Shown: piece by piece, positions 33,326-41,305 of the stretch
Layout: each line of letters begins with the position of its first letter
How positions within the stretch are numbered: the stretch's first letter is position 1
Source: Streptomyces shenzhenensis
GTDB lineage: Bacteria; Actinomycetota; Actinomycetes; Streptomycetales; Streptomycetaceae
Direction of reading: 5' to 3'
Length of the DNA stretch: 64,000 bases
Assembly (NCBI RefSeq): GCF_003688995.1
Contig: NZ_PENI01000022.1
Coordinates: 62,001-126,000 of the forward strand
Position numbers and translations under genes: made by a program
The notes under the pieces: model-generated
Told to the model about the DNA's origin: nothing
The model's database searches: none
Seen by the model: only the letters and a program-made list of their open reading frames with translations

Positions 33326-33488
33326 GGTGACTCCGTTGGTGGCTGAGTGTGCTGTGCTGCCTGCACAACCAGCATTCGCGCAGTGCTGTGCTCACACCAT
33401 CCGGCTGGCATGCGTGTCCACGGGGTGGGTGGTGCCATGCCTGGGGTGGGGTTGACACCCGCACGTGATCACCGGAATCGACAGCGGG

Positions 33489-33503
33489 CCCGGCGTCGCC
33501 GGG
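33489..33503. terminator. Possible weak terminator after pstB
   Basis: The palindrome CCCGGCG-T-CGCCGGG lies 14 bases past the pstB stop on the minus strand. Its loop is tight and there is no U-run, so this is a weak call for the end of the 16 kb locus. Confidence 0.3.
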
Positions 33504-33516
33504 GATCGCACGGCGG

Positions 33517-34353
33517 TCAGCCGAAGCGGCCCTCCACGTAGTCGGAGGTGCGGGGATCCGAAGGGCTCGCGAACATCGTGTCCGTGGGCCCGTGTTCGAC
33601 GATGGCGCCGGGGGTGCCCTGCTCGGCGAGGAAGAAGGCGCACTGGTCGGAGACCCGGGCCGCCTGCTGCATGTTGTGGGTGACGATCACGATCGTGACC
33701 TCGTGGGCCAGTTCCCGGATCGTCTCCTCGATGCGTCGCGTGGACGTGGGGTCCAGCGCCGAGCACGGCTCGTCCATCAGCAGGACCTTGGGCCGTACCG
33801 CGAGGGAGCGGGCGATGCACAGGCGCTGCTGCTGGCCGCCGGAGAGGGCGCCCCCGGGCTGGCGGAGCCGGTCCCGGACCTCTTTCCACAGCCCCGCCTT
33901 GGCCAGGCACTCCTCCACCAGGTCGTCCTTGGCGTCGCCGTTCATCCGGGTTCCGGTGAGCTTCAGTCCGGAGGTGACGTTGTCGTAGATGGACATCGCG
34001 GGGAACGGGTTCGGCTTCTGAAAGACCATGCCGATCGTCCGGCGTGCCTCGGTCAGCCGCTGCCCGGCCGCGTAGATGTCCTGGTCGTCCACGAGGACCT
34101 CACCGGCCAGTGACGCGGACGGGACGAGTTCGTGCATGCGGTTGAGGATGCGCAGGAACGTCGACTTGCCGCAGCCGGAGGGGCCGATGAGGGCCGTGAC
34201 CAGGCCGGCGGGCATGGTCAGCGACACCCGGTCGAGCACCTTGTGGTCGCCGAACCATGCCGAGATCCGGCGCGCCTCGAGCGTCGCGCCGCTCACCCCG
34301 GGTACGGCCGGGAGGTGCAGTGTGGTCTCGGTCTGGGTCGTCTGGTCGGTCAC
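33517..34353 (-). CDS. pstB: Phosphate-type ABC transporter ATPase PstB
   Basis: This 278-residue ATPase has Walker A GPSGCGKST, the PstB-typical LRILNRMHELVPSA and VFQKPNPFPAMSIYDNV, signature LSGGQQQR, Walker B VLLMDEPCSALDP and H-loop THNMQQA. It should energise import by the PstC/PstA channel. Unusually it is the last gene of the locus, about 12 kb from pstC-pstA-pstS, right after the sortase-like gene (49-base gap). No phoU follows. Confidence 0.95.
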   Translation of the reverse strand: MTDQTTQTETTLHLPAVPGVSGATLEARRISAWFGDHKVLDRVSLTMPAGLVTALIGPSGCGKSTFLRILNRMHELVPSASLAGEVLVDDQDIYAAGQRLTEARRTIGMVFQKPNPFPAMSIYDNVTSGLKLTGTRMNGDAKDDLVEECLAKAGLWKEVRDRLRQPGGALSGGQQQRLCIARSLAVRPKVLLMDEPCSALDPTSTRRIEETIRELAHEVTIVIVTHNMQQAARVSDQCAFFLAEQGTPGAIVEHGPTDTMFASPSDPRTSDYVEGRFG

Positions 34354-34402
34354 GGCTTGTCCTTCGTCGACGGTGGAGCGGTTCGGGCGGCGGGGCGGGC
34401 GG

Positions 34403-35353
34403 TCATAGCAGGTTGGGCAGGAGCATCAGCGCCTGGTCCGCGGTGGCCAGGCCCAGCGCACCCAGGAGCGGGACGCCCACGACCCAGGTGTGCGGCCGGC
34501 CCCAGCGGGTGCGGGCCCAGGTGAGGGCGGCGGCTGCGAGGACGAGGCCCTGGCCCCACAGCACGAGCGGCAGCCAGGCCGAGGCGCTGGTGGCCATCGG
34601 CTTCTCCTCCTCCGGCAGGGCGCCCGCCGCGACGGCCGGGGCCGGGGTGGGCTGGACGTCCGAGACCAGGTCGGCGTCCACGCGCAGGATGCCGCGGGGC
34701 ATGAACGGGGTGCCGTCGGCCGTGATGAGGGTGAGCCGGCCGTGGCCCTCGGCGGGCGCGGCCGGCTGCGGGTCACCGGCCCGGCGCGGCCCGATCACCT
34801 GGTAGATGTGCTTGCCCTGACCCGTCGTCACGGTGAACTTGTCGCCGCTGTTCAGCTCGCCGAGGCGCCGGAAGGGCCCGCCGTACGTCGCCTGGCGGGC
34901 CATGACGAGGCTGATTCCCGACTGGCCGGGCAGGGGCGTGTCCCGGCGGTGGCCGGGGCCGTGGGACAGGGCGTCGGCCGTGGTGCCCTCGTGGACGACC
35001 TCGCGCAGCCCCAGTTGCGGGATCTCCAGCAGGGCCACGGCCTCCCCGGCCTTCGGCGCCCGGCCGCCGCCCGCGGACTGCCCGACCGGGGCGACGCCGT
35101 TGGCGAGGTCGGAGCGGAAGGTGGCGTAGTCGACCTGTCGGTCGCGGGCGTGTCGCAGATTGCCGACCAGACCGGCATCGGCGACGAAGCCGAGCAGCAG
35201 CGCGGCCAGGATGCTCAGCGCCGCACTGGCCACCCGCAGTCCGGGCCCCGCGGTGGGGCGTACCGGGCGGGTGGGGCGCGCCCCGCCGGGCCCGGGAGCC
35301 GACGCGGAGTCGGCTGCCACGGGCCGGGCGGGGGAGGTGACCGGTGCCGTCAT
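34403..35353 (-). CDS. Sortase-fold membrane protein lacking catalytic His and Cys (pseudo-sortase)
   Basis: This 316-residue protein has an N-terminal membrane helix (about 40-65), a sortase barrel (VALLEIPQLGLREVVHEGT, TPLPGQSGISLV, YGGPFRRLGEL) and two C-terminal helices. In active class E-type sortases the barrel holds AGHR and TLxTC. Here the aligned positions are MARQ (Arg153 for His) and TLITA (Ala212 for Cys). The late Arg (RGILRVDADL) is kept. It therefore cannot be a transpeptidase by the known mechanism and may be a scaffold or substrate-binding protein. It overlaps the upstream Ig-repeat gene by 4 bases. Confidence 0.85.
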   Translation of the reverse strand: MTAPVTSPARPVAADSASAPGPGGARPTRPVRPTAGPGLRVASAALSILAALLLGFVADAGLVGNLRHARDRQVDYATFRSDLANGVAPVGQSAGGGRAPKAGEAVALLEIPQLGLREVVHEGTTADALSHGPGHRRDTPLPGQSGISLVMARQATYGGPFRRLGELNSGDKFTVTTGQGKHIYQVIGPRRAGDPQPAAPAEGHGRLTLITADGTPFMPRGILRVDADLVSDVQPTPAPAVAAGALPEEEKPMATSASAWLPLVLWGQGLVLAAAALTWARTRWGRPHTWVVGVPLLGALGLATADQALMLLPNLL

Positions 35354-36684
35354 CCGATCTTCACCGAGGCGGAGGTGGCGGTGCCCTTGGCGTATCCGGT
35401 GCGCTTCGCGGTGACGGTCACGGTGAGCCGATGACCGCGGTCCGCGCGGACGGGGGTGTACGTCGACTTGGTGGCGCGGCTGATGGTCTTGCCGTCGCGC
35501 TTCCAGACGTAGCTGTACGAGGTGGCCGACGGCTTCCAGGTCCCGGGCTTGGCGGTCTGCTTGTAGCCCACCTTGTGGGTACCGCCGACCGACGGCTTCG
35601 TCACGGCCTTCAGGGCCGGGCCGAGCGCCACGGTCACGGCCGGGCTGGTCGAGGGCGTGCTGCCGGTGCTGTTGGTGGCGGTGGCCCGGCAGGCGATCTT
35701 GTGCGCGTAGTCCGTGCCGCTGAGCGTGCGGGTCTTCGCGGTCGCGCCGCTGATCACCTTGCTGTCCTTGAGCCAGGCGTACGACACGGAGGTCGCGCCG
35801 CTGAACGACGCCGCGCAGGTCACGGTGGAGCCGGCGCGCACGGTACCGGTCACCTTCGCAGCGCTGACGACCGCCGGAGGCTTGATCTTCACCGTGTAGG
35901 GCAGCGGCCGGGAGTCCGAAGCGCCGTACACCGCCGGATCGGCCGGGGTGAACCGGGCCTTGAGGGTGTGGGCGCCCACCGCCAGCGAGCTGGTGGTCAG
36001 GGTGGCCTTGCCGCCGGACACCGTGACCGGGTTGCCGAGCTCGGTCGTGCCGTCGAGGAAGCTCACGGTGCCGGTCGCGGTGGCCGGGGTGACGGCCGCG
36101 GTCAGCTTGACCGCCGTGCCCTGGACGACCGGGCTGCCCGGGCTCGCGGTGAGCTGGGTGGTCGTGGGCGTGACCGTGACGGGCTCGGTGGACTGGTACG
36201 TGGTGTCGGACGTGAACCAGATCGGCGCCGTGAAGTCGCCGTAGGTGGTGGAGCCGAACGGCATGCGGCAGGTGAGCGTGAAGTCGTAGCGGCCCTGGAG
36301 GGTGGTGAAGCCCGCGGTGCTGGCGTAGTCGCGCATGGTCTGCGTCAGGGGGACCGCGATGCCGCCGTTCTGGGCGCTGGGGTAGATGCTGATGGGCGAG
36401 TTGCCCACCACGATCTGGCCCTCGGCGGGGAAGCCGGAGCCGCGCACCGAGATGATGAGGTTGGTCGCCGGTTCCGGGCACGTGCCGGACGTGGTCAGCA
36501 GGATGCCGCTGGTGTCGGTGCCGGTGGCCGGGGCCACCTCCATCGCACCGAGGACGTCGGCGCGGGCTCCGCCGGTGCCGAGCGCGAGCGAGCCTGCGGC
36601 GAGCAGGGACACGAGCGTCGCGGCCAGCGGTATGCGTACGGCCTTGAAACGTGTCTTGGTGAAGCGTGTCGTCGTGAAGCGCAT
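35350..36684 (-). CDS. Exported protein with AMEVxP-type domain and Ig-like repeats
   Basis: This 444-residue protein has a signal peptide (to about residue 42). Residues about 45-165 are the shared locus domain (AMEVAPATG, GFPAEGQIVVGNSPIS, TMRDYASTAGF, FTLTCR). A Big_3-type Ig repeat (about 170-265: ATGTVSFLDGTTELG, HTLKARFTP) and two more Ig/Big-like repeats (VSYAWLKDSKVISG, YSYVWKRDGKTISR) follow. There is no C-terminal anchor, so it is secreted or held by partners. It lies 15 bases after the LAXTG gene and overlaps the pseudo-sortase gene. Confidence 0.82.
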   Translation of the reverse strand: MRFTTTRFTKTRFKAVRIPLAATLVSLLAAGSLALGTGGARADVLGAMEVAPATGTDTSGILLTTSGTCPEPATNLIISVRGSGFPAEGQIVVGNSPISIYPSAQNGGIAVPLTQTMRDYASTAGFTTLQGRYDFTLTCRMPFGSTTYGDFTAPIWFTSDTTYQSTEPVTVTPTTTQLTASPGSPVVQGTAVKLTAAVTPATATGTVSFLDGTTELGNPVTVSGGKATLTTSSLAVGAHTLKARFTPADPAVYGASDSRPLPYTVKIKPPAVVSAAKVTGTVRAGSTVTCAASFSGATSVSYAWLKDSKVISGATAKTRTLSGTDYAHKIACRATATNSTGSTPSTSPAVTVALGPALKAVTKPSVGGTHKVGYKQTAKPGTWKPSATSYSYVWKRDGKTISRATKSTYTPVRADRGHRLTVTVTAKRTGYAKGTATSASVKIG

Positions 36685-36699
36685 GGTCTCTCCTCCCGC

Positions 36700-37638
36700 T
36701 CAGACGTTCGTCGTGTCGGTGGTGACGTCGAAGTCCTCGCGCGCGCGGGCGCGGCGCACGACGAGGACACCCGCGAGGACCAGCGCGGCCGACACGGCGC
36801 CGAGCGCACCCGCGTCGACGCCGGTGGCCGCGAGCGAACCGTTGCCACTGCCCGAACCGCCGCCGGACGCACCGCCGTTGACCTCGGTCGACACGTCCTG
36901 GGAGCCGCCGGAGCCACCGGCGCCACCGGCGCCACCATCGGCGGAACCGCCGTCGGAGGCCGAGGTGTCCGAGGGGGACACGCTGTCCGTCGGCTCGCCG
37001 GTGTCGGAGGGCTCCGAGCTGTCGGTGGGCTCTGAACTGTCGCTGGGGATGGCGGTGTCCGACGGCTCGGCGGTGTCCGAGGGGGTCGCGGACGTGGTGT
37101 GCGAAGCGGTCGGCGAGGTGCTCGGACCGGACGGGTCCGTGGCCGTGTACTCGGTGTTGGAGGTGAACCAGATCGGCGCCGTGAAGTCGGCGAGGCTGGT
37201 GCCGTTGAACGCCGTACGGCAGGTGAGCGTGAAGTCGTAGCGGCCCTGGAGCGTGCTGAAGCCCGCCGTGTTGGCGTAGTCCCGCATCGTCTCCGACAGC
37301 GGCACGAGGAGGCCGCCGTTCTGCGCGGTCTGATACGCGGAGATCGGCGAGTTGCCCACCACGTACTGGCCCTCGGCCGGGAAGCCCTTGCCCTTCACCG
37401 AGACGATGATGTTGGTCGCGGTGTCCGGGCAGGGGCCCGAGGTGGTCAGATGCATCCCGTCGCTGTCCGCGCCGGTCGTGGGGGCCACTTCCATGGCGCC
37501 GGCGGACTCGGCGGCCGACGCTTGGGCGACGGTCACCGCGGAGACGAACAGCCCCGCCGCGCCGCAGGCCGCGATCAGCGCGCCCGCCCGGACGGTGGCC
37601 GCCCTGGACAGCCGGGGTCGGTGAGGTGTGAAGGACAC
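36700..37638 (-). CDS. LAXTG-anchored surface protein with AMEVxP-type domain
   Basis: This 312-residue protein has a signal peptide (to about residue 43) and the shared domain (AMEVAPTTG, GKGFPAEGQYVVGNSPIS, TMRDYANTAGF, FTLTCRTAFNGTS; about 46-165). A long Ser/Thr/Pro/Glu and Gly-rich stalk with SEPSD/SEPTD repeats follows. The C-terminal sorting signal is LAATG, a hydrophobic helix and RRARARE. LAXTG is the motif recognised by class E sortases of streptomycetes. Since the local sortase is catalytically dead, attachment must depend on a housekeeping sortase elsewhere. Confidence 0.85.
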   Translation of the reverse strand: MSFTPHRPRLSRAATVRAGALIAACGAAGLFVSAVTVAQASAAESAGAMEVAPTTGADSDGMHLTTSGPCPDTATNIIVSVKGKGFPAEGQYVVGNSPISAYQTAQNGGLLVPLSETMRDYANTAGFSTLQGRYDFTLTCRTAFNGTSLADFTAPIWFTSNTEYTATDPSGPSTSPTASHTTSATPSDTAEPSDTAIPSDSSEPTDSSEPSDTGEPTDSVSPSDTSASDGGSADGGAGGAGGSGGSQDVSTEVNGGASGGGSGSGNGSLAATGVDAGALGAVSAALVLAGVLVVRRARAREDFDVTTDTTNV

Positions 37639-37684
37639 GGTGTTTCTCCCTTGAAGGTGTTTCAGGACGGGCTGGCGAGGGGGT

Positions 37685-39511
37685 TCACTCGCCGGTGTCG
37701 GGCCGTTCGGCCCCGGCTCGGCGGCCGCGCACCCAGAGGGCGACGCCGGCCACGAGCGCCAGCAGACAGACGCCGAAGCCGCTCACGGCCCAGGCGTTGA
37801 GCGAGGACCCGGTCGAGTCCTCGGCGGCACCGGCGCGCGCCGCGTCGAGGGGGGCGGATCCGGCCGGGGCGGAGCCGCTGGGCGTCTCGGCGGGCACGGG
37901 CAGGCCGTTGGGCTGTCCCTGCTGTCCGGGAGCCGGGGCGGCCGTGCCTCCCGTGGCCGGAGCGCCGGTGGCCGGGGCCCCGCCGGAGGTGCCCTCCGCC
38001 GCCTTGGGCAGCGCGACCTTGGTGCCGTCCCGGTACGCGTTCTTCCGCTCGAAGTCCAACGAGCCCGTGAAGTCCTTCAGGCTCGTCGGGTCGAAGGCGC
38101 CCTTGAGGCAGCTGACGGTGAAGGTGTAGGTGCCGCGCAGGTCGGTGAACCCGGCGATGTTCGCGTAGTCCTTCATCGTGTAGATCAGCGGGATCGCAAG
38201 GCCGCCGCCCGACGCCTTCGCGTAGGTGGAGAGGGGCGCGTTGCCGACGACGATCTGTCCGTCGCGCGGGAAACCGGCCCCCTTGACGCGGGCGATGACG
38301 TTGGCGGTCTTCGTGGGGCAGGGCGCCTCGGCGGTGAGGGTGATGGGCTCGGTGTCGGTGCCCTTCGCGGGGGTGACGGCGAGCATGCCGCCGGTGGCGG
38401 CGCGCGCGTCGGTCGGCGTGCCCGCGAGGAGCGCGCCGGTGGCCAGCAGCACCGCCGTGAGGCCGACCGCCTGCTTGGCGCCGGACGTCGCGCGTGGTGA
38501 ACGGACGGACACGGCCTGGGAGTTACGGCCCCGCCTGCGGCGTATCACCACGATGGCGACGATCGCGGCGAGCACGAGAACCAGGGCCAGCAGCGCCCAC
38601 GGTACGGCGGTGAAGGCGGCGGTGCGGGTGACGCGGGGCAGGATGCGGTGCTTGATGTCGCCGCGCACCGGCTCGGGGTCCACCGTGACCGTGGTCGTGT
38701 CGCGGAACGCGGGGCGGACGCCGGTGGCGGACGTGCTCACATGGATCGCGTCGCCCGGCAGCAGTTCGGGCACATCGCGGAGCTTCGCGGTCTTCGCGGT
38801 GCCGCCGAGACCGTCGCGCACCCGGACCGTCTGGTGGGCGGCGAGCCGTACGTTTCCGGTGTTGCGCAGGGTGTACGTCACGGTCGCGGAGCCGGTGCCG
38901 AACGGGTTGGCGGTGCCGTGGTAGACGGTGCGCAGGTCCTCGACGGCGAGCCGGGGGGTGAGTTCACCGGCCACGCGGAGGTAGACGCGCGCGCCGACGC
39001 GCTGGTCGACGGCGACCCGGTCGCCCTTCCTGTCGGTGGTGGTGGCCGCGAGCGAGGCGACGATGCCGCCGACGTGGTCGCCGGGGGTCGCCTTCGGCGG
39101 GATGCTCAGGGTGAACGGCACGATGACGCGGGAGCGGGCCGGTACCTTCACCCGGCTCTTGCCGACCTCGATCCAGGAGCCGACGTCGGTGGGCCGGTGC
39201 TTGGCCGCGAACAGGTCGAAGCCACTGTCCTCGGTGGTGAACGCGTCCTGCGCGTACACCCTCAACGTCAGGGGCTTCTTGCCGTAGTTGAAGACAGCGA
39301 GGTGATCCGTGACGCGGGCGCCGGGGGTGGCGCCGTAGGAGAAGTTGGGCCGCGTGTCCGGCTTCTTGGCGGCCGAGGGCTGAACGCCGAACGTGGTACG
39401 CCCCGTTCCGCCGGCACCGGGTGCCGCGGCCGACGCATGCGTGGCCGGGAGGACGGCGAGGAGGCAGGCGGCCAGGACGGCGGCAATGCGGCGGGCTGAG
39501 GTCGTGATCAT
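37685..39511 (-). CDS. DUF916-type (WxL-interacting) membrane protein joined to an AMEVxP-type domain protein
   Basis: This 608-codon frame seems to be two exported proteins in line. Residues 1 to about 330 hold a signal peptide, a DUF916-like domain (FSYGATPGARVTDHLAVFNYG, PPKATPGDHVGGIVASL), a second beta domain (GNVRLAAHQTVRVRD) and a membrane helix ending RRRRGRN. From about 345 there is a second leader-like helix (VGLTAVLLATGALLAGTP), the shared domain (AVTPAKGTDTEP, GAGFPRDGQIVVGNAPLS, TMKDYANIAGF), a Pro/Ala stalk and a final membrane helix. A GTG at 38512 could start the second part alone, but its ribosome site is poor. Confidence 0.8.
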   Translation of the reverse strand: MITTSARRIAAVLAACLLAVLPATHASAAAPGAGGTGRTTFGVQPSAAKKPDTRPNFSYGATPGARVTDHLAVFNYGKKPLTLRVYAQDAFTTEDSGFDLFAAKHRPTDVGSWIEVGKSRVKVPARSRVIVPFTLSIPPKATPGDHVGGIVASLAATTTDRKGDRVAVDQRVGARVYLRVAGELTPRLAVEDLRTVYHGTANPFGTGSATVTYTLRNTGNVRLAAHQTVRVRDGLGGTAKTAKLRDVPELLPGDAIHVSTSATGVRPAFRDTTTVTVDPEPVRGDIKHRILPRVTRTAAFTAVPWALLALVLVLAAIVAIVVIRRRRGRNSQAVSVRSPRATSGAKQAVGLTAVLLATGALLAGTPTDARAATGGMLAVTPAKGTDTEPITLTAEAPCPTKTANVIARVKGAGFPRDGQIVVGNAPLSTYAKASGGGLAIPLIYTMKDYANIAGFTDLRGTYTFTVSCLKGAFDPTSLKDFTGSLDFERKNAYRDGTKVALPKAAEGTSGGAPATGAPATGGTAAPAPGQQGQPNGLPVPAETPSGSAPAGSAPLDAARAGAAEDSTGSSLNAWAVSGFGVCLLALVAGVALWVRGRRAGAERPDTGE

Positions 39512-39626
39512 GAGACGTCGTCCGTTCGAGCGCGAGCGAGACCGGTGCGGGGTGGAGCGGGGACGGGGCGGGACGTTGGGGAGTGCGGGGGTGGCCGGGA
39601 CAGGTGGGGTGCCCGTCCCGGCCCGG

Positions 39627-39653
39627 GGCGGTCCTCAAAAATGAGGAGCCGCC
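39627..39653 (-). other. RNA hairpin between WxL and DUF916 genes
   Basis: The sequence GGCGG-TCCTCA-loop-TGAGGA-G-CCGCC gives an 11-bp stem with one bulged base and a 4-base loop (TTTT in the RNA sense strand). It lies 21 bases past the WxL gene stop. It may act as a partial terminator or mRNA stabiliser that sets different levels for upstream and downstream genes. Confidence 0.45.
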
Positions 39654-39673
39654 CCCTCGGTCATCCGCACGGG

Positions 39674-41248
39674 TCAGATGGCCGTCAGGGTGAGCGTCGC
39701 GGTGTAGGTGCCGGCCACGGTCGAGGTCGGCACGTTGAACGCGAGGTCGGCGCCGAGGTGGGCGGTGCCCAGACCGGTGCCGTTGGCCAGGGAGCGGGAC
39801 GGCTTGAGGCCGGCCGAGCCCCCGTCGGCGGGAGCGACACCGTTGGCAGCGGCGACCGCGCCACCCGCGGTGACCGTCTGGGACGCGCCCTTGTCGATCA
39901 CCTTCGGGGTCCAGCCGAGGTTCTGGCCGTTGATCTGGTGCGAACCACCGTCGGAGAAGTCGGTGACCTGGCCGCTGACGGACCAGCCGGGGTTGCCCGC
40001 ACGGGTGTCGGTGAGCGTGACCGGGTTGATCGCGCCCGCGGTGGTGAGCAGGTCGCCGTTGGTGGTCAGCTGCGGGGACGGCAGCGTGACGTGCGGGTCG
40101 TCGACGCTGATGACGAGCGCACCCGACTCGACCGTGGTGGTGATGTCCTCGGAGGCGGTGACGCCGCTGAACGCACCGATGACGTACGGGACGGCGCCGG
40201 AGGTGGAGCCGGTGTACGCGTCGGAGTTCGCCGGGACGAAGACCGCCGTGAAGGAGTGATCGCCCTCGGGCAGGCTGCTGGTGGTGAAGGACGCCTGGCC
40301 GGCGGCGACCGGCACGGTGCCCAGCGTGGTGGTGGTGCCGCCCACGGTGTCCTGGAACTTCACGGAACCGGCCGCGGCGGTCGGCGACACGGAGGCCGTC
40401 ATGGACACCGGGCTGAACTTCTCGGCCGTACCGGACGGGGAGACCGCCAGGGCGGTGGTTGTCTGGGTCGCCGGGGCGGCCTCGACGGTGTAGGCGACCG
40501 CGCTGGACGTCGAGCCGTTGTAGGCGGTGCTCGACGGGGTGAACACGGCGGTCAGCGAGTGGTTGCCCGCGCCCAGGGCGCTCGTGGTGAGCTTGGCCTC
40601 GCCACCGGAGACGGTGACCGCGCTGCCCAGGGCCTGGCCGTTGTCACGGAACTGGACCTGGCCGGCGGCACCCGCGGGGCCGACGGCCGCGGTCAGCGTC
40701 ACCGGGGTGCCCGCGGCGACCGGGGCGTTCGGGGACACCGCGAGGGAGGTGGTGGTGTCGATCTTCGACGCCGGGTCGGTGTTCTGGTACTCGGTGTTGG
40801 ACGTGAACCAGACCGACGACGTGAAGTCGCCCTGGCTGGTGCCGTTGAACGCCGTACGGCAGGTGATCGTGAAGGTGTACTTGCCGGTCAGCGTGGCGAA
40901 GCCCGCCGTGTTGGCGTAGTCGCGCATGGTCTGCGTCAGCGGAATGACCATGCCGCCGTTCGACGCCGTCGGGTAGGTGCTGATCGGCGAGTTGCCGACC
41001 ACGCCCTGCCCCTCGGCCGGGAAGCCCTGACCGGTCACCGACACGATGACGTTGGTGGCGGTGTCCGGGCAGGCGCCCGAGGTGGTCAGGCTGACGCCGG
41101 AGTCGTCGAAGCCGGTGGCCGGGGTGACCTCGGCCGTGCCGATCTCGGCGGCCGCCGCGGAGGGCGCCATGATCAGGCCACCCGCCGGCACGGCGACCAG
41201 GCTCGCGAGACCGCCCGCCAGGGCTCGCGAGAATGTCTTCTTCAGCAC
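39674..41248 (-). CDS. WxL-domain surface protein with AMEVxP-type domain and Ig repeats
   Basis: This 524-residue protein has a signal peptide (to about residue 34) and the shared domain (AEVTPATGFDDSG, GQGFPAEGQGVVGNSPIS, TMRDYANTAGF). Two Big_3-type Ig repeats follow (AGQVQFRDNGQALG, AGSVKFQDTVGG). The C-terminal domain of about 165 residues has WxL character (VTLTDTRAGNPGWSVSGQVTDF, NGQNLGWTPKVID). WxL domains bind peptidoglycan non-covalently and pair with DUF916-type proteins, one of which is encoded immediately downstream. The assignment rests on motif recognition only. Confidence 0.8.
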   Translation of the reverse strand: MLKKTFSRALAGGLASLVAVPAGGLIMAPSAAAAEIGTAEVTPATGFDDSGVSLTTSGACPDTATNVIVSVTGQGFPAEGQGVVGNSPISTYPTASNGGMVIPLTQTMRDYANTAGFATLTGKYTFTITCRTAFNGTSQGDFTSSVWFTSNTEYQNTDPASKIDTTTSLAVSPNAPVAAGTPVTLTAAVGPAGAAGQVQFRDNGQALGSAVTVSGGEAKLTTSALGAGNHSLTAVFTPSSTAYNGSTSSAVAYTVEAAPATQTTTALAVSPSGTAEKFSPVSMTASVSPTAAAGSVKFQDTVGGTTTTLGTVPVAAGQASFTTSSLPEGDHSFTAVFVPANSDAYTGSTSGAVPYVIGAFSGVTASEDITTTVESGALVISVDDPHVTLPSPQLTTNGDLLTTAGAINPVTLTDTRAGNPGWSVSGQVTDFSDGGSHQINGQNLGWTPKVIDKGASQTVTAGGAVAAANGVAPADGGSAGLKPSRSLANGTGLGTAHLGADLAFNVPTSTVAGTYTATLTLTAI

Positions 41249-41305
41249 TGTCGTGCTCTCCTTCTACGAGGATCTCTGCGCGGATCTACGGAGATCTGTG
41301 CAGTG

